Source: Rickettsiales bacterium
GTDB lineage: Bacteria; Pseudomonadota; Alphaproteobacteria; Rickettsiales; Midichloriaceae
Direction: 5' to 3'
Assembly (NCBI GenBank): GCA_023263785.1
Contig: JALQUO010000002.1
Location: 308-64,307 of the forward strand
DNA length: 64,000 nucleotides
Shown: piece by piece, positions 19,288 through 28,258 of the stretch
How positions within the stretch are numbered: the stretch's first letter is position 1
Layout of the letters: each line of letters starts with the position of its first letter
Made by a program: the position numbers and the translations under genes
Notes under the pieces: generated by a model
Told to the model about the DNA's origin: nothing
Databases searched by the model: none
Seen by the model: the letters and a program-made list of their open reading frames with translations, nothing else

Positions 19288-20559
19288 TTAAGCTACTGGA
19301 ACTCCAACATTTTGTGTTTGATTTTTCTTTTCTTTGAGACGTTCTACGAATGTCTTGCCTATAGTTTTTTGACTAAAATCATTTAATGAATCTTTTGCTT
19401 CTTTTCTTATCACGTAATTATGTTCTGGATTGAATAATCTCATAATAAACCTTATCATTCTTTCGAGAAAACCTGATTTTTCAATAGCTTTATCTAAATC
19501 TTGAGGTGTTATTTCTTTCTCACCAAAATGTTTCGCCATTTTTGCATAGTATTCCTCCAATTGTTTATATTCTTGAGAATCTTTAGATGGCATCTCAACT
19601 TTTGTACCTTGGTTTAAAGCATTAAAATTTGTACCTTGGTTTAAAGCATTAAAGTTTTCACTGAAGCTGTCAAAGAATTTTTCAAATTTTTGTTCAGTTG
19701 TTTGCAATGAATTATTATATGCTTTAGTGACACAAAAAATAATAGTGTCAGCCCCAGGATTGTCTGTTTTAAAAGACTTAAAGTTTTCTTGAATAGCTTT
19801 TAGTTTTTCTTGTAGTTCTTTTTGTTTTTGTTCTTCCAGCTCTTGTTCCACTTTTTGTTTTATATCTTTACTAATAGTGATTTTTGACAGTAAATCTCTT
19901 TGAGCTTCAGAATTTGAGACTGACTTTTGTTGCAGATCTTTTATTTGCTCTTCTATTTCAGCTATTTCTGGAGTTAGTTCTTGTTTTTTATATCTTTTTG
20001 ACGCAATTGCTCTTTTATTCCAGCTATTTTTCCAGTTAGTTGTGGATCTGTAACTCCTGTTTCATCTTTTTCAGCTAACTCATTTAAAGCTTTTGCACGC
20101 CCCTCTGCAAGCATTAATACTTCCTTGTCTATTGCTTTTAGTTCTTCTTCTTTTGCTTGTTTGTTTTCTAATAATAAATTTTTCTTTTTGTAATTTTAGA
20201 TTCTCACCTTGTAATGTTTTATATTCTTTAATTGTTTTTTCACTCAAATTACTTTTGATTTCATCTTCTAGAAGTTTTACTTTTTCAGATGATGCAAATT
20301 CGACAAATCTATTATCTTCTGTAGATCCAGTGGATTTATTATCAAATTCAAAGCTTAATGTATCTAATTCAGTAGATGTAAGTTGTTCATGTTCTTTAAG
20401 TAATTGATTAAAAAATTCTAAGTTTGGAGATGTAAGATCACCCCAACGTCCACCAATGTTTGTTGTTGTTGCTACTCCGAATTCAACCATTACTTTATAA
20501 GCTGCAACTTTTAATTCATCTGGTATTTCTACAGGTGATGACTGTTGATTGTTTATCAT
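19288..20559 (-). pseudogene. Large coiled-coil hypothetical protein broken by two frameshifts
   Basis: Three open segments on the minus strand join into one protein of about 420 residues. The first starts MINNQQSSPVEIPDEL at 20559. The middle encodes LLLENKQAKEEELKAIDKEV to GKIAGIKEQLR. The last runs from KQELTPEIAEIEEQIKDLQQ through a GTG at 19851 to 19288. Adding one A at the A5 runs 20179-20183 and 19995-19999 restores frame. The centre is strongly coiled-coil. NFNALNQGT is repeated in tandem (27-bp duplication). No family is recognised. It lies inside the isc region and seems to be an insertion there. Confidence 0.65.
19602..19655. repeat. 27-bp tandem duplication in coding sequence
   Basis: TTGTACCTTGGTTTAAAGCA plus seven further bases occurs twice in direct tandem and encodes FNALNQGT repeats in frame. 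The near-identity of both copies suggests a recent duplication. Confidence 0.8.
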
Positions 20560-20677
20560 ATGATTTGTTCTTGTTTATTTTTTTATTTGTTGTTTGATGA
20601 AATTCCTCCAAATTTCCTTGAGAGTAAATAATACTAATTTTAACTTGTTACAAGCAAGTAAATTTTTATTGAATATA

Positions 20678-21781
20678 TTAGGCAGATTTAAGATGTTTCG
20701 TATATAGTTCTTTCCATTTTTCTACAAAGAACTTAGCTTCATCGATTGTGTTATTTATTCCGAGGCTAACTCGTAATGTGCAGCTAGCTTCTTCATATGA
20801 TGACATCATTGACATCTGTACATGAGGAAATTCAACTCTTCCTGCTGAGCAAGCAGATCCTGCACTTACTGCTATCCCATGAGAATCAAAAAATGCGACT
20901 TGTACTTCTGACTTAACTCCTGGCATTGTCATTGAGGTTGTATTTGGAAGTCTTTTTGTTGCCTCTTTTCCGAAAATTATGACTTCATTACAAAAAGTTG
21001 ATATTTGATCTTCTATATAGTTTCTAATTGGCGCTATGTCTCTTTGCATCCTCATGACCCTATCTTCTATTGCTGAGACAGCAACACCCATGCCATGGAT
21101 TGCAACAACATTCTCTGTACCTGGTCTGATGCCATATTCTTGTCCACCACCCAGCATCATTGGCTTTAATTTAAATATTTCAGGATTATATATTAGGCAT
21201 CCAACACCATAAGGACCGCCAAACTTGTGACCACTTATTGTGAATGCATCAGCTGCAATCTCAGCCCAATTAAAGGGAATCTTACCTATTGCTTGCACTG
21301 CATCAACATGTAGAGATGAGTTAACATTTCTAACTGCATTTAAAATGTCTTTTATTGGCTGTATGACCCCTGTTTCATTATTTGCAAGCATTACTGAATA
21401 GAAACCTTTTTCTTGTATCTCAGATAGCATCAGTTCACCATTCCTATTGACTTTTAGTTGCTCATCGACTTTTGTTTTTAGGATTGATGGATGCTCAACT
21501 GAAGATGCAAAGACTTTCATATCATTAAGCTTAGCAGAGTTTATAATCATATTATTTGCTTCAGTGGCTGATCCAGTAAAGATTATTCTAAAATCCTTTG
21601 GAACTCCTAGGAATGATCTGATCTTTTTTCTTGCACTTTCTACAAGGTTTCTGGCTTCTCTTCCAAATGAATGAATTGATGAGGCATTCATTGGTTCTTG
21701 TATAAGTTCAATCATTGTTTTTACAACTGCATCAGAAGGAGCTGTTGTTGCGTTGTTGTCAAAGTATATTCTATCTCTCAT
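20678..21781 (-). CDS. Second cysteine desulfurase (NifS/IscS-like), shorter form
   Basis: This 367-residue PLP-dependent enzyme keeps YFDNNATT at the N-terminus, the cofactor Lys in ISGHKFGGPYG and the Cys loop SAGSACSAG. It lacks the C-terminal IscS tail. Rickettsia also carries two desulfurases near iscR. It overlaps iscR by 4 bp (ATGA), so the two are co-translated, while iscS and iscU have separate promoters. It may supply sulfur for another pathway such as tRNA thiolation; this is inference. Confidence 0.9.
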   Translation of the reverse strand: MRDRIYFDNNATTAPSDAVVKTMIELIQEPMNASSIHSFGREARNLVESARKKIRSFLGVPKDFRIIFTGSATEANNMIINSAKLNDMKVFASSVEHPSILKTKVDEQLKVNRNGELMLSEIQEKGFYSVMLANNETGVIQPIKDILNAVRNVNSSLHVDAVQAIGKIPFNWAEIAADAFTISGHKFGGPYGVGCLIYNPEIFKLKPMMLGGGQEYGIRPGTENVVAIHGMGVAVSAIEDRVMRMQRDIAPIRNYIEDQISTFCNEVIIFGKEATKRLPNTTSMTMPGVKSEVQVAFFDSHGIAVSAGSACSAGRVEFPHVQMSMMSSYEEASCTLRVSLGINNTIDEAKFFVEKWKELYTKHLKSA

Positions 21782-22236
21782 AAAGTTCTGATCGAGAAGT
21801 CTACACAGCGTGCAATGCTTCCTATTGGGTCATCTGATGTCAAAATATCTTTAAGAGTAATTGAGGATAGATAACTTTCTATATTATTTTCTAATAGTTT
21901 CCACATCTTATGGGCAGAACACTTTTCTTTATTTCCCGTACAACCATCTTCACTGTCATTGCATCTTGTTACTTTTATTTTCTCACCTACAGCATTCATT
22001 ATTTCTGATATTGATATTGAGTCTACAGGTCTAGTTATTTTATATCCGCCCTTAGGGCCTCTAGATGAAGTAATCAAATTCTTTCTTTTGAGCTCAGATA
22101 AAATTATACTCATGTAGTCATGATTTATTCCTTGCTTTTCTGCTATCATTGATATTGATGTGGGTTCATCGCGCTTTGCAAACTCCAACATTGCAGCAAC
22201 TGCATACTGAGTTTTAGTGGTAATATTTTTAGTCAT
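21778..22236 (-). CDS. iscR: Rrf2-family Fe-S regulator IscR
   Basis: IscR is a [2Fe-2S] transcription factor that senses cluster supply. The winged-helix domain (KTQYAVAAMLEFA, then a recognition region with SSRGPKGGYKITRP) is clear. The cluster ligands Cys92, Cys99 and Cys106 (RCNDSEDGC, then KEKCSAHKMW) and His109 match E. coli Cys92/98/104 and His107. That distinguishes it from NsrR and most other Rrf2 proteins. Start ATG 22236 follows a promoter that carries the palindromic site. It overlaps the downstream desulfurase by 4 bp. Confidence 0.95.
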   Translation of the reverse strand: MTKNITTKTQYAVAAMLEFAKRDEPTSISMIAEKQGINHDYMSIILSELKRKNLITSSRGPKGGYKITRPVDSISISEIMNAVGEKIKVTRCNDSEDGCTGNKEKCSAHKMWKLLENNIESYLSSITLKDILTSDDPIGSIARCVDFSIRTL

Positions 22237-22270
22237 GACATGGCGGGAAAAAAGTACTATAATTGTAAGA

Positions 22271-22313
22271 ATTATATTATAATTAAAAATCTAATGTCAA
22301 GTAAATTACTTGT
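22271..22313 (-). promoter_or_regulatory. iscR promoter with IscR-like box over -35
   Basis: On the minus strand ACAAGTAAATTACTTGACAT overlaps a perfect -35 (TTGACA, 22295-22300). A perfect -10 (TATAAT, 22271-22276) follows with an 18-bp spacer. The predicted RNA starts near 22264, about 28 bases before the iscR ATG. A palindrome over the -35 implies autorepression, as known for E. coli iscR. The same bases contain the start codon of the divergent pentapeptide-repeat gene (22294), so one site may control both. Confidence 0.72.
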
Positions 22314-23448
22314 GTTTATTTTTTGTCTTTGTATTTTAAGGAGTACTAATGCTGATGATTTCCCAAATGCTGATATCCTTGTTTCGCTTGAGGAGATAGC
22401 AGAAGATATAAAAAATTTAAATAAGAGATCTGAGAAAAATCTACCAGATATTTCTAAAATAAAAAAATCTACCCTAAAAAGAGAAGACATAGAAAAGTAT
22501 ATTCATAAAATTAGAGCAAGAAACTTGCAAATGAATATTATTGATGATTTGGGTAATAATCTTTCTGGCTTAGATTTATCTAATTTGGACTTCAGAGGCG
22601 CTATCATGAACAACATAGTAATGGTTGGATGTGATGTTTCTGGTAGTGTATTCAGCGGCGCAATAATGGAGGGAGTTGATATGAGAAATGTTAAGGCAAT
22701 TGGTGCTAACTTTACTGGTACAAATGTTGCAGGTGGATCTTTTGAGAATGCTAACCTTAGCTATGCTAGTTTTAATAATACTTTTGGAAATAATGCAAAC
22801 TTCACTGGTGCTAATCTATCAAATGCAACAATCGCTGACGCTGAATTCCAGGAAGTAAATTTTTCTAGTGTAAACCTAGATAATGCACAGCTTCAAAGGT
22901 CTCAGTTTCAGATGTCAGACTTTTCCAATAGCACAGCTAGGAATGCAGTATTATTGTCTTCTACCTTAGCTAAGGCAGAGATAGATAACAGTGATTGGAC
23001 TGATGTTGATATGACTTCTGCCAACGCATCATACGCAAAATTTTCAAACTCTAAACTCATCAATGCAAAAATGTTTAGTGGTAATTTCGCACATACAGAT
23101 TTTAATAATGTTATAATGGGAAATGCATATGCAGAAGGTGTTGATTTTTCTAGTACAAAGTTTGAGAATTCAATACTTACAGGTAGTGTCTTAGCAAATT
23201 CATCTTTTAACAAGGCAAAAATCACTAATTCACAAATGCAGCGCTGTGTTTTAAATGATGTCACTTTACATGATGTAGACTTATCTAATACAACTCTTGA
23301 ATCATCTCTTATGAAAGATGTTTCACTTACAGGAGTGAATCTTGATGGAACAAAACTAATTAAAGTTTTTTTAAGTCTTACGAAAATTGATAATGTTGAT
23401 TTGTCCAAGGCAGTAATTCAACAATCAGTCATATCAAGTTCAAATTAA
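22294..23448 (+). CDS. Exported pentapeptide-repeat protein
   Basis: From ATG 22294 the protein is 384 residues with a signal peptide (MSSKLLVFIFCLCILRSTNA, cleavage before DDF). A linker of about 80 residues follows, then tandem pentapeptide repeats of the A(D/N)LSX form (for example GANFTGTNVAGGSFENANLS) to the C-terminus. These should fold as a right-handed quadrilateral beta-helix in the periplasm or outside. A longer frame from 22240 would put 18 residues before the signal peptide, so it is disfavoured. The gene is divergent from iscR and its first codons lie in the operator. Its role is unknown. Confidence 0.85.
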   Translation: MSSKLLVFIFCLCILRSTNADDFPNADILVSLEEIAEDIKNLNKRSEKNLPDISKIKKSTLKREDIEKYIHKIRARNLQMNIIDDLGNNLSGLDLSNLDFRGAIMNNIVMVGCDVSGSVFSGAIMEGVDMRNVKAIGANFTGTNVAGGSFENANLSYASFNNTFGNNANFTGANLSNATIADAEFQEVNFSSVNLDNAQLQRSQFQMSDFSNSTARNAVLLSSTLAKAEIDNSDWTDVDMTSANASYAKFSNSKLINAKMFSGNFAHTDFNNVIMGNAYAEGVDFSSTKFENSILTGSVLANSSFNKAKITNSQMQRCVLNDVTLHDVDLSNTTLESSLMKDVSLTGVNLDGTKLIKVFLSLTKIDNVDLSKAVIQQSVISSSN

Positions 23449-23454
23449 TCTCAT

Positions 23455-24701
23455 ATGATAGAATTAATAAATAAAAAGATTGCAAATCACTCAACAAAAC
23501 TAGATGTCCTCTCGTTGTTTGCAGTGCTGATAAACTGCATTTTCATACTCATATATACCTATGAATATAATCTGGAGCCAGTTGATTTAATTTTTAATAT
23601 AGCAGTTTCAATATCTGCACTGTGCGTACTCAGTATATTTGTATATTTTTGGAATTCTCAAAAGCAGAATTTATTCCCAGGACTTTGGTTTATATCAATA
23701 TTTTTAGGATTAGGTTTTTTCAATATATACGGTTTTAATTACAGGTGGTAAAAAATATCTTGTACTGAATCTTTCATCCTCCTTGCTGCTGCTGGCAATG
23801 ATTGTTGATTGGTTCTTTTTCATTTTTATCTCTCTCACAGGTGCATCAATAGCATACATTACGTTTTTTTTACAGATACCAATCCGATAATGGAAATCAT
23901 TCATCCATCTAAGAAGCTATATTTGTTATCGTATTTGATATCATATACCTTCCTGTCGATCTCCCTATTCATGAGGCAAAAAGAAAAGGTTCAGGCAAAG
24001 AAGATGGATTTTATGAAGGTATTCGGAAGCGCCATAGCACATGAAGTAAATGCCCCCCCTTAGCATCTATGAAGATGATGTCTGATGTCTTAGACTCGAT
24101 AGTTCAATCAGTTGAGGTCAAAAAAGATAACGATAAATTTATCATGACTCTTGATAAAATAGACTACGAGATGCTTACAAATACCATAAACAATGGCCTC
24201 AAGAAGTCATCAAGCGATGCAGCACAGATAATTGAGATGTTACTCTCTGCCCTGAGAGAAAAGTATACAAACAATAAAATTCTATGCAATGTTGCTCTCA
24301 TAGCGAAGGATGCAGTAAGTATGGCCTCTCATCTAAACACAGATGGTATGAGGATCTCACTGATCGTTGAAAAGGACTTTGAAATAATTTGCTCCCGGCA
24401 GCTAATGAAACATGTTATATATAATCTCATCAAGAACGCCTTCAAACACGGCGGCCCAGAGGTTAAAGTTGATGTAAAAATTACTAATCACAAAATAATC
24501 ATTGAAGACAACGGAGTAGGAATTCCCGAAGAGAAACTCAAAAAGATATTTGATGCATTTGAAACAAACGGTAATGGTAGTGGTATAGGGTTAGCATTTT
24601 GTAAGTTTGTGTTGGATGAAATAGATGGTAAGATCACATGCGAGTCAGAAGTTGGAAAATATACAAGATTCATCATCTGGTTTGAAAATATACATAAGTA
24701 A
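23455..24701 (+). pseudogene. Membrane sensor histidine kinase, three frame breaks
   Basis: Three open segments combine into a kinase of about 415 residues. The N-terminal half has several membrane helices. The H-box is FGSAIAHEVNAP with the phospho-acceptor His; it is followed by a stop at 24061-24063 caused by a C7 run (24053-24059). The C-terminal segment has the HATPase_c N-box (NLIKNAFKHGG), G1 (IIEDNGVGIPEEKL) and G2 (GSGIGLAF). Other breaks fall at T6 (23715-23720) and T8 (23864-23871). It ends inside a palindromic site (ATA CAT AAG TAA). The separate C-terminal part cannot phosphorylate itself. Multi-helix sensors of this shape recall CqsS/LqsS, but that link is tentative. Confidence 0.75.
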
Positions 24702-24774
24702 ATTGCTTAAGATTAGATTAAAAACCCCTGCAAGTCCAGATAATTTATACTTAAGTAAATTACTTGACATTAAA
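24691..24774. promoter_or_regulatory. Twin IscR-like palindromes upstream of permease copy 2
   Basis: The first site (TACATAAGTAAATTGCTTAA, then GATTAG) includes the kinase stop codon. The second at 24747-24771 (ATACTTAAGTAAATTACTTG, then ACATT) matches the 25-bp IscR type 1 layout ATASYYGACTRWWWYAGTCRRSTAT at most positions. The core changes GACT to AAGT and AGTC to ACTT in a symmetric way. The cores are 57 bp apart. The second site carries TTGACA about 25 bp before the permease ATG, with no clear -10 in that short gap. Confidence 0.58.
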
Positions 24775-24789
24775 ATTTAAAAGTTTTTT

Positions 24790-25929
24790 ATGTTTAGAAA
24801 TAAGTTAGTTGGTGGTGTGATGATGGTAGCAGGAACATCCATTGGAGCAGGGATGCTAGCGATGCCAATAACTGCTGCAAAGATAGGTTTTGCCATGAGC
24901 ATCGCAGTCCTATGTCTCATAGGAATTGTTATGGGGATCTCAGCTTATCTTATGTCAAAAATATATGAGGCAACCAATTCAGATTCTACTGTCTCGAAAC
25001 TTGCAGGTGATATTCTTGGCAGAACATGGCAATTATTAGCAGGTGGTGCGATTCTGATGCTTTTATATTCACTGATAGTAGCTTATTTATCAGGTCTATC
25101 AGGTACTCTAAGTAGCCTCTCGGGAATAAACTACAGCTCAGTCGTCATCCTGCTTAGTCTAATTCTTTTTGTAAGCCTAGCTATCTCAGATAAGCTCTTT
25201 GATATATATAATAGAGTTGCTTTGTTAATCAAAGGATTCTTTTTAGTTTTGATCGTTTGGGTTCTATACCCACACATATCCTATGGGAATTTACTCAGTA
25301 GCAACGAGTTTAATAGTGATTATAATCCACTTGTAGTATTACCGATTTTCGTGACTTCCTTCGGATTCCATGGAGGTATTCCATTTATTTTTAAGTTCTT
25401 TGAAAGAGATAAGATGGCCTTCAATAAGGCGGTTTTTTTAGGAGTTCTAACAACGCTATCTGTTTATGTTGTGTGGTTGATTTTCTCATTCGGAGTATTA
25501 CATCAACAAACAATCATTTCATCTGATTTGTCTGGATTTATAGATGCATTGAATAAGAGTGTTCAGTCTGAGACCTTCAACAAGAGCGTGAGTGTATTTA
25601 CTGTCCTTGCAATCCTAACATCTCTCTTCGGAGTCGCAGCAGGCTTATTCGATTTCATCCATGAGTCACTCAATGACAATAATAGATTCAAAAGTAGAGT
25701 TATGGTTTCTGGACTGGTCTTTTGCATCCCGATGGTGGTTTCAATTACAGGGAAGGGACTATTCATAAAGGCATTGGGTTTTGCTGGTGTGGCACTCACT
25801 ATAATTGCAATATTCATCCCTTGCATGATTTGTTTTAAAAAGAGGTTATCTCATCCTGTGATTTTATGGTTTTGTATGATACTTGGAATTGCAACAGTGG
25901 TTGGAGAGTTAATGAAAAACTTGCAGTAA
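24790..25929 (+). CDS. Aromatic/neutral amino-acid permease (HAAAP family), copy 2
   Basis: This 379-residue protein with about eleven membrane helices opens with VGGVMMVAGTSIGAGMLAMP, the TyrP/Mtr signature. It is a paralogue of the protein at 14281-15468. Tryptophan, tyrosine or serine/threonine are possible substrates, and the sequence alone does not decide. It starts 18 bp after the second of two IscR-like palindromes, which makes it a candidate member of the IscR regulon. Confidence 0.88.
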   Translation: MFRNKLVGGVMMVAGTSIGAGMLAMPITAAKIGFAMSIAVLCLIGIVMGISAYLMSKIYEATNSDSTVSKLAGDILGRTWQLLAGGAILMLLYSLIVAYLSGLSGTLSSLSGINYSSVVILLSLILFVSLAISDKLFDIYNRVALLIKGFFLVLIVWVLYPHISYGNLLSSNEFNSDYNPLVVLPIFVTSFGFHGGIPFIFKFFERDKMAFNKAVFLGVLTTLSVYVVWLIFSFGVLHQQTIISSDLSGFIDALNKSVQSETFNKSVSVFTVLAILTSLFGVAAGLFDFIHESLNDNNRFKSRVMVSGLVFCIPMVVSITGKGLFIKALGFAGVALTIIAIFIPCMICFKKRLSHPVILWFCMILGIATVVGELMKNLQ

Positions 25930-25996
25930 AATATAAGATTGAGTAATGTAAGGGAATAAGAAATAAAATATGAAGAAATAAAAAACACAGGAAATC

Positions 25997-26284
25997 ATGA
26001 GTGAATTCAAAGACAAACTAAAAAAGACAGCAAAGCTAGCTGCAATAAAAATATCTTCAGAAGAAGAGGAGTTTTATACAAAAGAAATTGGATCAATTTT
26101 GAATCTTCTAGAAAGCTTCCAGGAAGTCAATACAGAAGGCATTGAGCCACTCAGGAGTGTAAATGAAAGCAACTTATCAATGAGAAAGGATGTAGTTGAA
26201 GATCCTAACTCTGCAGACAAAGTTATGAAGAGCACATCTCACACAAAGTACGGATACTTTGTAACTCCTAAGTTTGTTGACTAA
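25997..26284 (+). CDS. gatC: Aspartyl/glutamyl-tRNA amidotransferase subunit C
   Basis: GatC is the small subunit that holds GatA and GatB together when Glu-tRNA(Gln) or Asp-tRNA(Asn) is amidated. The 95-residue length and motif LAAIKISSEEEEFYTKEIGS, then the C-terminal VMKSTSHTKYGYFVTPKFVD, are diagnostic. In most bacteria gatA follows, but here a convergent HIT gene overlaps the 3' end by 4 bp, so gatC is separated from gatA/gatB. Confidence 0.93.
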   Translation: MSEFKDKLKKTAKLAAIKISSEEEEFYTKEIGSILNLLESFQEVNTEGIEPLRSVNESNLSMRKDVVEDPNSADKVMKSTSHTKYGYFVTPKFVD

Positions 26285-26664
26285 GAATGATGCTTATCAC
26301 CAACCAACAGTGATCCTAACTGTTTTCCACCCAATATGTGCACATGAAAATGATTAACTGTTTGAGAACCATGAGGTCCGCAGTTAGTTATTATTCTATA
26401 GCCATCCTTATCTCTGCCAGAAAGATCTAATGCATCAAGGGTAGCTTGCACACCTTTGAAAAAATTAGCAATAAATTCATGTGATGCATTTGAACACATG
26501 TCATCGAATGATACATATTCACCCTTCGGTATGACAAGTACATGCACTGGAGCTGCAGGATGCAGGTCATGAAATGCAAGGCAAAACTGATCTTCATATA
26601 CTTTTTTACAAGGAATTTCACTACGCAACATTTTTGCAAATACGTTGTTTTTATCGTAAGACAT
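26281..26664 (-). CDS. HIT-family nucleotide-binding protein (Hint type)
   Basis: The 127-residue protein carries the histidine triad HFHVHILGG near the C-terminus and the conserved HVLVIPKGEY segment. Hint proteins hydrolyse AMP-lysine and related adenosine phosphoramidates. The natural substrate here is not known. It overlaps gatC tail to tail by 4 bp. Confidence 0.92.
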   Translation of the reverse strand: MSYDKNNVFAKMLRSEIPCKKVYEDQFCLAFHDLHPAAPVHVLVIPKGEYVSFDDMCSNASHEFIANFFKGVQATLDALDLSGRDKDGYRIITNCGPHGSQTVNHFHVHILGGKQLGSLLVGDKHHS

Positions 26665-26752
26665 TTTTGATTTTTTTTGGATAATACCACATTTGATTTG
26701 AGTTTAACCATAACTGTTGGTATTCTGTAAACAAAAAAGAAAAGTTTTTTTT

Positions 26753-27724
26753 ATGGATAAAGCAATATTCAATACAGAAAATCTCCTTGAGGTCTATGAG
26801 AAAATGCTCCTACTGAGGCGGTTTGAGGAAAAAGCTGGACAACTATATGGCATGGGTCAAATAGGTGGATTCTGTCACTTATATATAGGGCAAGAGGCTG
26901 TAGCATTAGGAATTCAGTATGCAGCACAGCCAGAGGATGCAATCATTACAAGCTATAGAGATCATGGTCTGATCTTGGTAAAAGATGTTGATCCGGAATC
27001 AGTTATGGCTGAGCTGATGGGTAAATCTACAGGGTGCTCCAAAGGCAAGGGTGGTTCAATGCACATGTTTGATGTTCAAAAAGGTTTTTATGGTGGTCAT
27101 GGGATCGTAGGTGCTCAAGTGCCACTTGGTACAGGCATCGGATTTAGTTTTAAATATAGAAATCAACCGAACGTCTCAATCACAATATTTGGAGATGGAG
27201 CAGTAAACCAAGGACAAATTTATGAGGCATTCAACATGGCAAAGCTATGGAAGCTGCCTGTACTATATATTGTTGAGAATAACGAGTACGCAATGGGTAC
27301 TCCTTTGTCGAGAGGGTGTGCCACAACAGACTTGTGGCGTCGCGGACAATCATTTGATATCCCAGGTGACCAAGTAGATGGAATGGACTTCTTTGCTGTC
27401 TATGAATCAGTATCTAAGTGTTTGGAGTACATAAGGGCTGGGAACGGACCTGTGTTGTTGGAAGTGAAAACATACCGCTACAGAGGACACTCTATGTCAG
27501 ACCCTGCAAAGTATAGAACAAAAGAAGAAGTAGAATCATTTAAAGAAAGAGATCCAATAGATGAAATAAAAAATATCTTGATCTCAGAGCATAACATCAC
27601 AGAGGAGCTCCTAAAAGATATGGATAAAAAAGTTAGGACAAATATAGCTGAGATTGTCACGAGATGTGAAAACGCCCCACTGCCAGATCCTAAGGAGTTT
27701 TATACAGATATTTATTCTGCTTAG
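26753..27724 (+). CDS. pdhA: Pyruvate dehydrogenase E1 component, alpha subunit
   Basis: E1 alpha binds thiamine diphosphate and decarboxylates pyruvate. The protein (323 residues) starts MDKAIFNTENLLEVYEKMLL. It has the heterotetramer-type motif GGHGIVGAQVPLGTGIG, the ThDP motif GDGAVNQGQIYEAFNMA and the loop YRYRGHSMSDPAKYR. A frame from TTG 26717 exists, but ATG 26753 matches the family start. PdhB and the E2 gene are not adjacent, unlike in most alphaproteobacteria. Confidence 0.94.
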   Translation: MDKAIFNTENLLEVYEKMLLLRRFEEKAGQLYGMGQIGGFCHLYIGQEAVALGIQYAAQPEDAIITSYRDHGLILVKDVDPESVMAELMGKSTGCSKGKGGSMHMFDVQKGFYGGHGIVGAQVPLGTGIGFSFKYRNQPNVSITIFGDGAVNQGQIYEAFNMAKLWKLPVLYIVENNEYAMGTPLSRGCATTDLWRRGQSFDIPGDQVDGMDFFAVYESVSKCLEYIRAGNGPVLLEVKTYRYRGHSMSDPAKYRTKEEVESFKERDPIDEIKNILISEHNITEELLKDMDKKVRTNIAEIVTRCENAPLPDPKEFYTDIYSA

Positions 27725-27730
27725 CTTAAT

Positions 27731-28237
27731 TTATCTGAGCTTTTTCTCCATCCACAGCACAAGATTGTCATCTAATGGATACGATCTTCCTGGGATGCAT
27801 TTTTCATAACCATAAGTCACTCCTAAACCATCTGGGATAAATCCAAGCTTGATGTATAGCTTCTGTGCTGGTCCGTATCCTAGATCTTTCCCACCATAGA
27901 GCCCAACACCAATTCCAACTGTCTCAGAGATCTCTGATGCCTTTACTTCTGCTACAAGAATCAATTGTTTTGCTGTGCCATTTCTTCTGAATTCTGGTAA
28001 TACATTCAAATCACTAATCTCAGGGATTTTATTCTTTGCAAATGGTTCGTATTGTGATTCCACTTTTAAAATAACATATCCAGCAACATTACCATCTACA
28101 AATGCAGTCCATAAAAATCTTTTTAGAGATAGAAAGTCCTGTTGATAATCTTTTAAATAATCTTTTGATAATCCTGAATCAGAAAATGCTTTTATGATTT
28201 GATCTAAGAATTTCTCTGATTTCTTAATTTCTATCAT
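27731..28237 (-). CDS. GNAT-family N-acetyltransferase
   Basis: The 168-residue protein shows the GNAT acetyl-CoA fold: beta-strand 4 (ISDLNVLPEFRRNGTAKQLI) with the pyrophosphate-binding RRNGTA loop, and a later GLYGGKDLGYGPAQKLYIKL region. The substrate is unknown. It converges on pdhA, with 6 bp between stops. Confidence 0.85.
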   Translation of the reverse strand: MIEIKKSEKFLDQIIKAFSDSGLSKDYLKDYQQDFLSLKRFLWTAFVDGNVAGYVILKVESQYEPFAKNKIPEISDLNVLPEFRRNGTAKQLILVAEVKASEISETVGIGVGLYGGKDLGYGPAQKLYIKLGFIPDGLGVTYGYEKCIPGRSYPLDDNLVLWMEKKLR

Positions 28238-28258
28238 TGGAAATTTTGTGGCAAAAAA

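Noticed and set aside
22240-22293. Longer start of the pentapeptide-repeat protein
   Set aside because: It would place 18 polar residues before a clean signal peptide, and no ribosome binding site precedes it.
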